A DNA stretch of 53,271 nucleotides from an uncultured Demequina sp. (GCA_937925595.1 CALALQ010000473.1:1-53271); one strand, 5' to 3'; shown: positions 1 through 8,530, counted from the stretch's first letter. The notes: generated by a model not told the origin, from the letters alone. Numbers and translations are program-made.

Positions 1-709
1 TCTTGGACTCGAGGCGCTCGCGCTCGAGCATGTTCTTGAAGTCCATGTTGCCGCCCACGTTGAGCTGGTAGGTGCGGTCAAGGCGAACACCGCGGTCTTC
101 GAAGAGCTTCGCGAGAACGCGGTGCGTGATCGTGGCGCCCACCTGGGACTTGATGTCGTCGCCGACGATCGGCACGCCGGCAGCCTCAAACTTCGCAGCC
201 CACTCGGGGTCGGAGGCGATGAACACGGGGAGGGCGTTCACGAAGGCGACGCCGGCGTCGATCGCGCACTGGGCGTAGAACTTCGCGGCCTCCTCGGAGC
301 CCACGGGGAGGTAGCACACGAGGACGTCGGCCTCAGCGTCCTTGAGGACCTGAACCACGTCGACGGGCTTGTCGTCGGACTCCACGATGGTCTGGCGGTA
401 GTACTTGCCAAGGCCGTCGTAGGTGTGACCACGGAGAACCTGGATGTCCGTCTTGGGAACGTCGCAGATCTTGATGGTGTTGTTCTCGGACGCCTGGGTG
501 GCCTCGACGAGCTCCTTGCCCACCTTCAGTGAGTCGACGTCGAACGCCGCCACGAACTCGATGTCGCGGATGTGGTAGTCGCCGAACTGGACGTGCATGA
601 GGCCCGGCACCGTGTCCTCAGGGGCCGCGTCCTTGTAGAACTCGACGCCCTGAATGAGCGACGTGGCACAGTTGCCGACGCCGACGATGGCAACGCGCAG
701 CTTCGCCAT
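1..709 (-). CDS. ino1: Inositol-3-phosphate synthase, 3' part cut by window edge
   Basis: Converts glucose-6-phosphate to 1L-myo-inositol-1-phosphate with NAD, the entry to phosphatidylinositol and mycothiol synthesis in actinobacteria. The reverse-strand product starts [20 protein letters not shown], with the G-x-G-x-x-(A/S) dinucleotide-binding loop at the N-terminus, and reads on through [37 protein letters not shown] and [19 protein letters not shown] to the edge, typical of the actinobacterial MIPS family (about 360 residues). About 236 residues are visible; the C-terminus lies outside. An SD-like GGAGAT precedes the ATG. It follows the PadR gene by 27 nt on the same strand, so the two are probably one transcript. 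The same neighbour order is known in mycobacteria. Confidence 0.95.
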   Translation of the reverse strand, partial: MAKLRVAIVGVGNCATSLIQGVEFYKDAAPEDTVPGLMHVQFGDYHIRDIEFVAAFDVDSLKVGKELVEATQASENNTIKICDVPKTDIQVLRGHTYDGLGKYYRQTIVESDDKPVDVVQVLKDAEADVLVCYLPVGSEEAAKFYAQCAIDAGVAFVNALPVFIASDPEWAAKFEAAGVPIVGDDIKSQVGATITHRVLAKLFEDRGVRLDRTYQLNVGGNMDFKNMLERERLESK

Positions 710-736
710 TTCCGTATCTCCTTAGTTGATGCCCGG

Positions 737-1303
737 CTAGGCGGGCGGTTGGTTCTTCCCGCGGTCAGCGGATCGTTCGTTCTCGATGAGCTTGTCCAGC
801 CACTCGACCTCGCGCTCCACCTGCTCCAGGCCGTGGCGCTGAAGTTCGGCGGTGTACGCGTCGTAGCGGTCACGCTGGCGGCGTGCCGCGGCGCTGATAT
901 CCTCAAGGCGCTCTGACAGTCGCGTGCGGCGACCTTCCAGAATGCGAAGGCGCGTCTCGGAATCCGTCTTCCCAAACATCGAGAAGCGCACGTCGAACGC
1001 GTCGTCGTCCCACGCGTGTGCTCCGGAGGAGGCGAGTTCGGCCGCGAGCCGCTCCTTGCCCTTGTCCGTGAGCGAGTAGGCGATGCGGGAGCGGCGGGAG
1101 CCGCGACCGTCACCGTCGTCCTCGGCGAGGGTGAGCAGCCCGTCGGCAACCATGCGCTTGAGGCATGGGTACAGCGAGCCGTAGCTGAGGGCCCGGAAGG
1201 GACCCAGCTCAGTTCCGAGGCGCTTGCGAATCTGGTAGCCATGCAGCGGCTGCTCCGCGAGCATGCCGAGGATCGCGAGGGTCAGCACATCAGTCTTAGC
1301 CAC
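737..1303 (-). CDS. PadR-family transcriptional regulator
   Basis: Winged-helix repressor, about 188 residues. The N-terminal PadR domain (residues 1-80) has the family pattern LAILGMLAEQPLHGYQIRKRL … YGSLYPCLKRM … GLL … YSLTDKGK. A C-terminal helical dimerisation region (about 90-185) is rich in R/E/L. I prefer the GTG at 1303 because AGGAGG occupies 1314-1309, which overlaps the alternative GTG at 1309 but sits correctly for the one at 1303. It lies directly upstream of ino1 and divergent from the PBP gene. A 7-bp inverted repeat (TGTATCG/CGATACA) lies upstream in the promoter area, consistent with the autoregulation usual for PadR proteins. Regulation of ino1 is inferred from position only. 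Confidence 0.9.
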   Translation of the reverse strand: MAKTDVLTLAILGMLAEQPLHGYQIRKRLGTELGPFRALSYGSLYPCLKRMVADGLLTLAEDDGDGRGSRRSRIAYSLTDKGKERLAAELASSGAHAWDDDAFDVRFSMFGKTDSETRLRILEGRRTRLSERLEDISAAARRQRDRYDAYTAELQRHGLEQVEREVEWLDKLIENERSADRGKNQPPA

Positions 1304-1344
1304 GGTCACCTCCTGATCGCGTAGTTGTCGTTATAACTTCCAGT

Positions 1345-1361
1345 TGTATCGCCTCGATACA
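1345..1361. promoter_or_regulatory. Candidate PadR operator between padR-ino1 and ponA
   Basis: Perfect inverted repeat TGTATCG-CCT-CGATACA, about 42 bp upstream of the PadR start. A TATAAC -10-like element for the reverse strand lies at 1335-1330, so the palindrome would cover the -35 region. PadR-family regulators commonly bind such dyads at their own promoter; which protein binds here is inferred. Confidence 0.5.
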
Positions 1362-1538
1362 TCGAACACGATAGACGCGGGGAGAGGGGGAGGCAAATCG
1401 ACAGCCCGACGCTGGGGCTTGGTGGGCACTATCCGGTCACCTTGAGCGTTATGCCAGCAGCCTCCCGCCACGCAGGGCATACGCAGCCTCCCGGCGGGGA
1501 ACCCTCCCAACGACGACAATCAACCAAGGGTGACCTAC

Positions 1539-3782
1539 GTGACTGACCAGCGAAAGCAGCCGCAGCGAGTCTCGACTCGCTCTGCAGGCACGCCCAAGCA
1601 GGGCTCCCAGCCGGTGCGCCGCTCCACTCGACCCACGCCCGCCAACAGGCCTGCGTCAGTAAGGCCGGGCTCGGGCACCAAGCCGGCCGCAGCGTCGGGC
1701 ACCCCGGCCTTCTCCGGTGGCGGCAAGCCGCCCACGGGAGGCAAGAAGAAGACCAAGCAGCCGGAGGGGCCGCGCTGGAAGCGCATCCTCAAGCGCACCG
1801 CGCTGGGGATGCTCATCGCGGGTTGTGCGGCGATGGTGCTTGGCTTCCTTGGCCTCGCCATCCGCTACAACATGCTCGACATCCCTGAGCCCGACGACTT
1901 CGCGCAGGCGCAGGCCTCGACCATTTACTACGCGGACGGCGAGACGGCCATCGGCACCCTGGGTGTGGCGAACCGCAAGATCGTCGACATCGAGACGCTC
2001 CCCGAGTACGTGCCCCAGGCGTTCGTCGCCTCCGAGGACCGCTCGTTCTACACCAACCCCGGCATTGACGTGGGCGGCACCGCGCGAGCGCTGTTCAAGA
2101 CGGTTGTGCTCGGCAAGAAGCAGGGTGGATCCACCATCACCCAGCAGTACGTCGAGCGCTATTACGTGGGTAAGACCACCACGTCCATCAAGGGCAAGAT
2201 CGATGAGGCCCTGCTCGCGTACAAGATCGACAACGAACAGGAAAAGAACGAGGTGTTGGGCAACTACATCAACACCATCTACTACGGCCGCGGAGCCTAC
2301 GGCATCGAGGCCGCCTCGCAGCAGTACTACAAGAAGTCCGCGAAAGACCTCACGGTGAGTGAAGCTGCGCTGCTCGTCGGCATCCTCCCCGCGCCGTCCG
2401 CCTGGGACCCCGCGAAGGACCCGGGCCAGGCCGAGTATCGCTGGAACTATGTGATGAACGCGATGGAGTCCGAGGGCTACATCACGTCGAGCGAGCGTGC
2501 GCTCGCGACCTTCCCCGAGACCGTCGAGTACCAGAACGAGGACAAGTACGGCGGCCCCAAGGGCTACCTGCTGACCTCGGCGCTCAAGGAAGTTGAGAAG
2601 AGCACCGGCATCACGCAGGAAGAGATCGAGTCGCGCGGCTACACGATCATCACGACGTTTGACCGCAAGGCGCAGCGCGCCACGGAGAAGGCAGTCGCCA
2701 AGATGCCCGATGACCACGACCCCAACCTGCAGGTGGGTGCGGTCACGCTCGACGTGAAGACCGGGGCGATCCTGTCGATGTACGGGGGCACCGACTACCT
2801 TGAGCGCCAGCGCAACGCCGTCACGCAGGACATCGCGCAGGCGGGTTCGACCTTCAAGCCGTTCGCCCTGATCGCCGCCCTCGAGGACGGCATCTCGCTC
2901 AAGACCAAGTTCTCCGGCCGCAACCTCATGACGGTCCCCGGGTTCGAAAAGAAGGTGCGCAACTTCGGCAACGACAGCTTTGGTCAGATCGACCTCGCGA
3001 CCGCGACGGCGTACTCGGTGAACACCGTGTACGCGCAGCTGGGCCAGAAGGTGGGTCCCGAGAACGTCAAGGATGTCGCGATTCGCGCGGGCCTGCCGGA
3101 GGACACCGCAGGCCTCAAGGACAACGCCGCCAACGTGCTCGGCACCGCCTCGCCGCATGTCATCGATATGGCGCGCGCCTACGCCACGATCGCCAACAAC
3201 GGCGTGCGCACCGAGCCGTACATGATCGCCCAGGTCCTCGACGCCCAGGGCGAAGTGGTCTACGAGCACGAGGTCGAGTCCGAGGCCGTCTTCGCCGCCG
3301 ACGTCATGGCCGACACCACCTACGCCATGGAGCAGGTGGTCAAGAAGGGCTCCGGTCGGTTTGTTCAGGAGCTCGAGCGCCCCGTCGCCGGTAAGACCGG
3401 CACCTCAAACGACAACAAGTCAGCATGGTTCGTGGGCTTCACCCCGCAGGTCGTTGGCGCAGTGGCGCTGTACCAGGTGGGTGAGGACGGCTCCGCGGAG
3501 AACATCACGACGTTCGGCGGCTTCGACCAGATCACGGGTTCGACGGTGCCCGCCCGCATCTTCACGTGGATGATGGGCCCGATTCTCAAGAACCTGCCCA
3601 TCGAGGAGTTCCCGCCGCGCGCGAACATCGGGGTGGTCGCCACGCCGACGCCTACTGCGAGCCCTTCGCCATCCGCGACGCCCACGCCCACCAAGACCAC
3701 GGCGCCTCCGCCGGACCCCGAGCCGTCCGTGACGCCGGAGCCGAGCACGACGCCCGAGCCGACGGTCACGCCGGAGGAATAG
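1539..3782 (+). CDS. ponA1: Class A penicillin-binding protein (transglycosylase/transpeptidase)
   Basis: Bifunctional peptidoglycan synthase. A disordered basic/proline N-terminal tail of about 85 residues is followed by a single membrane segment (LGMLIAGCAAMVLGFLGLAI). The GT51 glycosyltransferase domain shows EDRSFYTNPGID and GGSTITQQ. The transpeptidase domain shows the SxxK motif in GSTFKPF, SxN as SVN and KTG as KTGTS. The C-terminus is a Pro/Thr/Glu tail of about 60 residues, common in actinobacterial PonA proteins. I place the start at GTG 1539, 8 nt after AAGGG; GTG 1530 has no visible SD. It diverges from padR-ino1, the same arrangement as ponA1 in mycobacteria. It acts at the outer face of the membrane in cell-wall synthesis; the ATP-grasp pair downstream may serve the same wall. 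Confidence 0.95.
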   Translation: MTDQRKQPQRVSTRSAGTPKQGSQPVRRSTRPTPANRPASVRPGSGTKPAAASGTPAFSGGGKPPTGGKKKTKQPEGPRWKRILKRTALGMLIAGCAAMVLGFLGLAIRYNMLDIPEPDDFAQAQASTIYYADGETAIGTLGVANRKIVDIETLPEYVPQAFVASEDRSFYTNPGIDVGGTARALFKTVVLGKKQGGSTITQQYVERYYVGKTTTSIKGKIDEALLAYKIDNEQEKNEVLGNYINTIYYGRGAYGIEAASQQYYKKSAKDLTVSEAALLVGILPAPSAWDPAKDPGQAEYRWNYVMNAMESEGYITSSERALATFPETVEYQNEDKYGGPKGYLLTSALKEVEKSTGITQEEIESRGYTIITTFDRKAQRATEKAVAKMPDDHDPNLQVGAVTLDVKTGAILSMYGGTDYLERQRNAVTQDIAQAGSTFKPFALIAALEDGISLKTKFSGRNLMTVPGFEKKVRNFGNDSFGQIDLATATAYSVNTVYAQLGQKVGPENVKDVAIRAGLPEDTAGLKDNAANVLGTASPHVIDMARAYATIANNGVRTEPYMIAQVLDAQGEVVYEHEVESEAVFAADVMADTTYAMEQVVKKGSGRFVQELERPVAGKTGTSNDNKSAWFVGFTPQVVGAVALYQVGEDGSAENITTFGGFDQITGSTVPARIFTWMMGPILKNLPIEEFPPRANIGVVATPTPTASPSPSATPTPTKTTAPPPDPEPSVTPEPSTTPEPTVTPEE

Positions 3783-3804
3783 CCGGCCCCTCGGAACGCT
3801 CCCC

Positions 3805-3899
3805 AGATGGTGGATTCTGCCGACTCTCACGCCCGCTGAACTCCTGCTGGTGGATCCTGCCTGGTTCCGGCACGGAAACCAGGCAGGATCCACCATCTC
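3805..3899. repeat. Composite repeat array A (GGTGGATNCTGCC family)
   Basis: Three copies of a short element between convergent ponA1 and the ATP-grasp operon. One + copy is at 3805-3828 (AGATGGTGGATTCTGCC…), a second + copy at 3844-3869 (GCTGGTGGATCCTGCC…) and one inverted copy at 3874-3899. Positions 3848-3866 and 3877-3895 form a 19-bp perfect stem with a 10-nt loop. The same family recurs at 6620-6702 and 47871-48042. Here it could act as a bidirectional terminator, but the other two sites do not lie between convergent genes. The rest of 3783-3968 holds nothing I recognise. Confidence 0.8.
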
Positions 3900-3968
3900 A
3901 GGTGGTGGAGCGCGGTGTGCCCGGTGATGCGCGAAGGTCAGCGGCCAACGATCAGCTGAAGTCCGCGC

Positions 3969-5267
3969 TCAGCTGAAGTCCGCGATCGCGGCTCGCTCCT
4001 CAAGCTGCTGCGAGCGCGGGTAGTACGTGCGGTACTTGCGGATCTGATTGAGTTGATGCGCCGCCACATAGGCGATGCGACGCGGCAGCCTGTCCTCGCG
4101 GTTCCACAGCGGATTGGTGACCCATCCCTTGCGGCGCAACTGCTTGATGGCCTGCTTGGCGTCGTCGTCGATGACGTAGCGGTTGATGATCCAGCGCGGC
4201 ACCACGTGGAACAGGTGTGCATGCTGCGGCGCACCCTCTTCGGGGTCCACGGGCGGCAGCCCCAGGATCCATTCGCGCACATACGCGACCGCCGGGTTCA
4301 CCCCGGAGCCCGTCACGTAGTAGTTGGAGCGCGACAGTCGCGGGTTGAGCTCGAAGAACACGAGCTGTCCCGTGCGCGGATCCACTTTCATGTCCGGACT
4401 CGCCACGCCGCGCCAGCCGATGCCCTCAAGCAGCTTCAGGAACGGCTCCACCTCCGGCGGAGCATCCACGGTCAGCACGATTGACGAGTTGCCCACGGTC
4501 GACGGCGTGTGCTCCTGGAGCAGCACGTGGCCGTACACGCTCCACTCAACCGTGCCCTCGCGGGACACGTAGGAGTTCATGATGCGCAGCCCCGCATCGT
4601 CGCCGGGGATGAAGTCCTGCACGATGAACGCGTCGCGGTAACCGGCGTCGTGGACGCGCCTCAGCAGATGAACGAGCGCCGCGGGCGACGGCACGTACGC
4701 CACCTTCTCCTTGCCCTCGAACTCCACGGCATGAAAAGCGCCGGAGTCGGCAGCCTTGGCGACCACAGGGAAGGTGAGGTCGATGAGCTGCTCGGCCACA
4801 GCGTCGGGCACGGGATGCGAGAGGTCCACGACCACGGTCTTGGGGTGGGCGAGGCCGTACTCCGCGCACAGTTTGGCGAAGCCCTCCTTGGAGGTGACGA
4901 GGTCGAGCAGCTCGGTGTCGACGTATGGGATCGCGTAGGCGGGCTCGAGCGCCGCGCGGTTCTCGACGAGGATGCGGACCAGCCAGTCGGCGCTCGCGAG
5001 CGCGATGAGGCTCGCGTCAGGGTTCTCGTCCGCGATGCGCTGCAGTGCGGCGACCGCCACCTCGGGGGTGTCCATCTTGGGCTCGACCACGTTGTGGACG
5101 ATCATCGAGTCCCGCACCACTCCGCCAAGCGCGACGGACATGATGATCGACTTCACGCCGAATGCCTCGTGGAACGCGCGCGCGAGCGAGTAGCCGCCAA
5201 TGTCGCCGCCAAGAATCACCGGCAGCAGCCGGCGCTCGCCCAGTAGGTGCGCGTACGGGGCAGTCAT
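3969..5267 (-). CDS. ATP-grasp carboxylate-amine ligase (D-aspartate ligase-like), copy 1
   Basis: 432-residue ATP-grasp enzyme. The N-terminus LLPVILGGDIGGYSLARAF resembles the start of D-aspartate ligases (Asl type) and the actinobacterial 'carboxylate-amine ligase' family. The ATP-grasp core shows PVVAKAADSGAFH (ATP-binding Lys), VQDFIPGDDAG, VFFELNPRLSRSNYY (metal/ATP-binding E-x-N) and a basic C-terminus. It is homologous to the preceding gene and translationally coupled to it (stop and start overlap as TGATG at 5269-5265). In Micrococcales with A4-type peptidoglycan, such enzymes activate D-Asp or D-Glu and attach it to the position-3 diamino acid. The substrate here is inferred, with the neighbouring PBP gene as weak support. 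Confidence 0.85.
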   Translation of the reverse strand: MTAPYAHLLGERRLLPVILGGDIGGYSLARAFHEAFGVKSIIMSVALGGVVRDSMIVHNVVEPKMDTPEVAVAALQRIADENPDASLIALASADWLVRILVENRAALEPAYAIPYVDTELLDLVTSKEGFAKLCAEYGLAHPKTVVVDLSHPVPDAVAEQLIDLTFPVVAKAADSGAFHAVEFEGKEKVAYVPSPAALVHLLRRVHDAGYRDAFIVQDFIPGDDAGLRIMNSYVSREGTVEWSVYGHVLLQEHTPSTVGNSSIVLTVDAPPEVEPFLKLLEGIGWRGVASPDMKVDPRTGQLVFFELNPRLSRSNYYVTGSGVNPAVAYVREWILGLPPVDPEEGAPQHAHLFHVVPRWIINRYVIDDDAKQAIKQLRRKGWVTNPLWNREDRLPRRIAYVAAHQLNQIRKYRTYYPRSQQLEERAAIADFS

Positions 5268-6532
5268 CAGAATCCGCTCTCCGTGGGCTTGGGGTAGTAC
5301 TTCCGGTACTTCGAGGCCAGGCGCACCCCCAGCGCCCGCACATATGCCCGACGCTTCAGCGAGCCATCTCCGGCCGGGTACTTGAGCGGGTGGACCAGTC
5401 CACTCTTGGCCCTGACGGCCTTGACCTTCGCCTTGAGCGCGGGGTCAAGGAGGTAGCGCAGCAGCAGGCGGAAGGGGGCGACCGAGTACAGGATCTCGCC
5501 GGTCGCGACCGCGGGCGCGGCTGGCTCGCTCTCGTGATGGGGGAGCAGGTCCTGGACAGCGATCTTCGCGACGTTCACGCCTGCCGCAGTCACGTAGTAG
5601 TTGTTGCGACCAATGCGGGGGTTGACCTCGAAGAACACTCGCTCGCCCGTGCGGCTCGAGACCTTGTAGTCGAAGTTTGCAAAGCCGAAGTAATTCGTCT
5701 CCTCAAGCACTCGCGAGGCGTCAGCGAAGGCGCCCTCGTCCACGCCCGTGAGGATCGCCGCGGGAATGCCCATGGTGCCCGGGGTGTGCTCCTCGAGCAG
5801 CACCTGGCCTCCCGCGAGCAGGGTGATGACGCCCTTCGAATCGCGATACGCGGTGAGGGAGCGCATGTGGGTCTCGTCGCCGGGCACGAACTCCTGGAGC
5901 AGGAACTCGCTGCCGTAGCGCAGCTTCTCGAGGTGGCCGAGGATTTCGAGCAGCTCGGCCTCGGACTCGAAGTGGTGGATCTTGGCCTTGCCGGGGAAGC
6001 TCGCCGCGAACCAGTCGGCGCTCATCGCCGGCTTGCCGATGATGGGGTACTCGAGCCCCAACTCCTTGATGCGGGCGGTGACGTCAGAGACGTGGGTGCC
6101 GGCAGCGTCGGGCCGGAAGACCACAGGAATGGTGAGGGGAGTGCGCACGCCGACCGCGGCGCAGGCCTTGGCGAACTCGACCTTGGAGTTGACGCGATCG
6201 AAGGTCGCGAGGTCGCACAGCGGGACCGCCCAGCGGGGGTCCAGGTCGCTGCGGTGCTGCGCGAGGGCGCGCACGTGCCAGTCGAGGTTGGTGAAGAGCA
6301 TGAGGTCGTGCTCTGGGTGCTTCGCGGCGATTTCGTTGAGGCGCTCCACCAGCACGGCAGGCGTGTGGATCTGCGGCTCGATGAGCCAGTCGCCCAGTTG
6401 GGAGTAGCGGCCGAACGTCGTGATGTTCTGCGACAGGACCATGGGTCGCCAGCCGTAGCGCTCATGCGCCGCGCGAAGGAAGGCGTACACGCCGATGTCC
6501 CCGCCCAGGCCAACGAGGAGCACAGGCTTCAT
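5267..6532 (-). CDS. ATP-grasp carboxylate-amine ligase (D-aspartate ligase-like), copy 2
   Basis: 421-residue paralogue of the following gene and first in the two-gene operon. It starts MKPVLLVGLGGDIGVYAFLR and carries the matching signatures PIIGKPAMSADWFA, LQEFVPGDETHMRSL, VFFEVNPRIGRNNYYVTAAG and a basic tail (YRKYYPKPTESGF). Both proteins share the late motif (Y/V)NPR(I/L)(G/S)R(N/S)NYYVT(A/G). Two similar ligases in tandem suggest two different acceptors or two amino acids added in series. A cell-wall cross-bridge is the likely role but was not shown. No transporter, racemase or NRPS gene lies next to them. Confidence 0.85.
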   Translation of the reverse strand: MKPVLLVGLGGDIGVYAFLRAAHERYGWRPMVLSQNITTFGRYSQLGDWLIEPQIHTPAVLVERLNEIAAKHPEHDLMLFTNLDWHVRALAQHRSDLDPRWAVPLCDLATFDRVNSKVEFAKACAAVGVRTPLTIPVVFRPDAAGTHVSDVTARIKELGLEYPIIGKPAMSADWFAASFPGKAKIHHFESEAELLEILGHLEKLRYGSEFLLQEFVPGDETHMRSLTAYRDSKGVITLLAGGQVLLEEHTPGTMGIPAAILTGVDEGAFADASRVLEETNYFGFANFDYKVSSRTGERVFFEVNPRIGRNNYYVTAAGVNVAKIAVQDLLPHHESEPAAPAVATGEILYSVAPFRLLLRYLLDPALKAKVKAVRAKSGLVHPLKYPAGDGSLKRRAYVRALGVRLASKYRKYYPKPTESGF

Positions 6533-6619
6533 GCGGTTCAGTGTAGTGAGGCCCGACGCTGCGGTCGCCTCCCGGTACCGCGTCCCGCCTCGCGACGCTC
6601 GCCAGGGCCGCGCGCACCC

Positions 6620-6702
6620 AGATGGTGGATGCTGCCGACTCTTCTCCTGCTGGTGGATGCTGCCTGCTTCGCGGCAGCAAACCGGGCAGGATCCACCAGC
6701 AG
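6620..6702. repeat. Composite repeat array B (GGTGGATNCTGCC family)
   Basis: Same family as array A, now between divergent genes (ATP-grasp operon and rpsF operon). Direct copies are at 6620-6641 and 6647-6672, an inverted copy at 6674-6702. Segments 6647-6664 and 6685-6702 pair over 17 of 18 bases, and an inner GCTGCC/GGCAGC hairpin sits in the loop. The order (two direct copies, then inverted) equals that of array A. Confidence 0.8.
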
Positions 6703-6753
6703 GGCGTGAACGGGAGGTCGCTGGCGCAGGAGGTCGCGCACCGCGTACGCGCG

Positions 6754-6762
6754 TTGTCCACA
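6754..6762 (+). promoter_or_regulatory. Perfect DnaA box upstream of rpsF
   Basis: TTGTCCACA, the actinobacterial DnaA-box consensus, 130 bp upstream of the rpsF start. It overlaps a copy of the dispersed CAGCGTCGG motif (6761-6769), so it may be partly fortuitous. The rpsF promoter must lie between here and 6890, but I see no convincing -35/-10 pair. Confidence 0.4.
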
Positions 6763-6891
6763 GCGTCGGGCTCTCTCATTGGCTTATGTCGACGCACCCC
6801 GGTACCCTTGACCGGTGGCAATTTGCCACATGACGACACCCTCCTGCTGCGGAAAGTCCGTAGCCGTTTAGTCCAGAGGAGGTGGGTATCA

Positions 6892-7182
6892 ATGCGTCAG
6901 TACGAAATGATGGTCATTCTTGACCCTGAGGTGGAAGAGCGCACGGTTCAGCCGTCGCTTGAGAAGTACCTGCAGGTAGTCACGGGAGACAACGGCACCG
7001 TCGACAAGCTCGACATCTGGGGCCGTCGTCGTCTCGCCTACCCCATCAAGAAGAAGAACGACGGCATCTACGCGGTGATCAACTTCACCTCGGAGTCCGC
7101 AACGGCCAAGGAGCTCGAGCGTCAGCTCGGCCTCAACGAGTCCATTCTTCGCACCAAGCTGCTGCGTCCGGACGCTCACTAA
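6892..7182 (+). CDS. rpsF: 30S ribosomal protein S6
   Basis: 96-residue small-subunit protein that binds 16S rRNA with S18. It starts [17 protein letters not shown], with the typical [23 protein letters not shown] core and the C-terminal [12 protein letters not shown]. The start is fixed by AGAGGAGGTG 7 nt or so upstream and by alignment with the family; an in-frame upstream extension has no S6 character. It is first gene of the conserved rpsF-ssb-rpsR-rplI operon, here spaced by 36, 28 and 13 nt. In some bacteria the S6:S18 complex autoregulates through the rpsF leader; I could not delineate such a structure here. Confidence 0.97.
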   Translation: MRQYEMMVILDPEVEERTVQPSLEKYLQVVTGDNGTVDKLDIWGRRRLAYPIKKKNDGIYAVINFTSESATAKELERQLGLNESILRTKLLRPDAH

Positions 7183-7218
7183 GTCCGCACGCAACCCACG
7201 AGACACGAGGGAACACAC

Positions 7219-7698
7219 ATGGCAGGCGACACGCAGATCACCGTTGTTGGCAATCTCACCGGAGACCCCGAACTGCGCTTCATCCAGTCCGGCGCCGCGG
7301 TAGTCAACTTCACGGTGGCGTCCACGCCCCGCACGTTCGACCGTCAGTCGAACGAGTGGAAGGACGGCGAGACCCTGTTCATGCGCTGCTCCCTGTGGCG
7401 TGAGGCCGCCGAGAACGTGGCCGAATCGCTCACCAAGGGCATGCGCGTCATTGTGACGGGCCGCCTGGTGTCGCGCTCGTGGGAAGCAAACGGCGAGAAG
7501 CGCACCGTTACCGAGATGCAGGTCGACGAGGTCGGGCCCTCGCTGCGCTACGCCACCGCCAAGGTGACGCGCACGCAGCGTGGCGGCGGCCAGGGCGGCG
7601 GCAACTTCGGTGGCGGCGGCAGTTACAGCTCGCCTGCCGGTGGCTCGGACTCTGACCCGTGGGCATCCGCTCCGGCATCCGACGAGCCGCCGTTCTAA
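7219..7698 (+). CDS. ssb: Single-stranded DNA-binding protein
   Basis: 159 residues. The OB fold covers about 1-112 ([59 protein letters not shown]). A glycine-rich linker ([15 protein letters not shown]) follows, and the canonical acidic tip ends DEPPF, which binds partner proteins such as PriA and RecO. It lies between rpsF and rpsR as in most bacteria. AGGGAA precedes the ATG. SSB protects single-stranded DNA during replication and repair. Confidence 0.97.
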   Translation: MAGDTQITVVGNLTGDPELRFIQSGAAVVNFTVASTPRTFDRQSNEWKDGETLFMRCSLWREAAENVAESLTKGMRVIVTGRLVSRSWEANGEKRTVTEMQVDEVGPSLRYATAKVTRTQRGGGQGGGNFGGGGSYSSPAGGSDSDPWASAPASDEPPF

Positions 7699-7726
7699 AT
7701 CTTCACCATCCTTCAGGAGTATCAAC

Positions 7727-7963
7727 ATGGCTAAGCACGACATCCGCAAGCCGCGCAAGAAGGTCAACCCGTTGAAGGCCGCCAAGGTCCAGACGATCGA
7801 CTACAAGGACACCGCGCTGCTTCGCAAGTTCATCTCCGACCGCGGCAAGATCCGCTCGCGTCGCGTCACCGGAGTCACCGTCCAGGAGCAGCGTCAGATC
7901 GCCCGCGCCATCAAGGTTGCGCGCGAGATGGCTCTCCTGCCCTACGCCGGCTCCGGCCGCTGA
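7727..7963 (+). CDS. rpsR: 30S ribosomal protein S18
   Basis: 78 residues, [20 protein letters not shown] through [21 protein letters not shown] to [13 protein letters not shown], the complete S18 family pattern. It lacks the N-terminal Cys motifs of zinc-binding S18 forms, so it looks like the C-minus (zinc-independent) type. The start at 7727 is chosen because CAGGAG lies 8 nt upstream and upstream in-frame codons overlap ssb. It partners S6 on the 30S platform. Confidence 0.96.
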   Translation: MAKHDIRKPRKKVNPLKAAKVQTIDYKDTALLRKFISDRGKIRSRRVTGVTVQEQRQIARAIKVAREMALLPYAGSGR

Positions 7964-7976
7964 TAGGGGGACTCAC

Positions 7977-8423
7977 ATGGCAAAGGTCATCCTGACCCAC
8001 GAGGTCAACGGCCTCGGGGTTGCCGGCGACATCGTCGACGTCAAGGACGGTTACGCCCGCAACTACCTCGTCCCCCGCAAGCTGGCCACCCCGTGGTCCG
8101 CTGGTGCCGAGAAGTCCATTGAGGCGATGCGCAAGGCACGTCGCGCTCGCGAGCTCGCGAGCGTCGAGGAGGCCCAGGCCGCGCGTGACGCGCTCCAGGC
8201 TTCCCCGGTGACCGTGTCCGCGAAGGCCGGCGAGTCCGGTCGCCTCTTCGGCGCCATCACCACCGCCGACATCGCCGAGGCCATTGGCTCTCGTGCGAAC
8301 GTCGACAAGCGCCGCATCCAGATCGCGCAGCCCATCAAGGCTGTTGGCACCTACCAGGTGCAGGTTTCCCTGCACGACGGTGTGTCCGCGACTGTTGAGG
8401 TGAACGTGGTCGCTGCGAAGTAA
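7977..8423 (+). CDS. rplI: 50S ribosomal protein L9
   Basis: 148 residues. The N-terminal domain reads MAKVILTHEVNGLGVAGDIVDVKDGYARNYLVPR-like, a long connecting helix (about 40-75) follows, then the C-terminal domain GRLFGAITTADIAEAI … VDKRRIQI … VSLHDGVSATVEV. AGGGGGA lies just upstream of the ATG. It is last gene of the operon and is followed at once by a strong terminator. L9 binds 23S rRNA near the L1 stalk. Confidence 0.97.
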   Translation: MAKVILTHEVNGLGVAGDIVDVKDGYARNYLVPRKLATPWSAGAEKSIEAMRKARRARELASVEEAQAARDALQASPVTVSAKAGESGRLFGAITTADIAEAIGSRANVDKRRIQIAQPIKAVGTYQVQVSLHDGVSATVEVNVVAAK

Positions 8424-8438
8424 CTTCGCTTCACGCTC

Positions 8439-8470
8439 GAGGCCCGGTCCCCTGGTGGGGGCCGGGCCTC
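8439..8470 (+). terminator. Intrinsic terminator of the rpsF-rplI operon
   Basis: GAGGCCCGG (8439-8447) pairs with CCGGGCCTC (8462-8470), extended by a T-G wobble and CCCC/GGGG around a TGGT loop: 14 bp, GC-rich, followed by TTGCTTTG. It starts 15 nt after the rplI stop. Confidence 0.9.
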
Positions 8471-8475
8471 TTGCT

Positions 8476-8522
8476 TTGCCCGGGCGCCGGTTGCCCTCCC
8501 ACCGGTTGCCCGGGCGCCGGTT
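8476..8522. repeat. Direct repeat TTGCCCGGGCGCCGGTTGC
   Basis: Two identical 19-nt copies (about 8476-8494 and 8504-8522) separated by CCTCCCACC in the 690-bp gene-free stretch between rplI and dnaB. Function unknown. Confidence 0.7.
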
Positions 8523-8530
8523 GCGGTATC

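Noticed and set aside
1656..3269. 537-residue open frame antisense to ponA1, and similar long antisense frames such as 5162-6709, 10751-13186, 41640-43712
   Set aside because: Translations are Arg/Asp/His/Val-rich with no family signature; they mirror real genes in high-GC DNA and lack ribosome-binding sites.
3805..3899. CRISPR array or simple intrinsic terminator
   Set aside because: Copies vary in orientation and spacing with no unique spacers, and the same elements occur between divergent and co-oriented genes.
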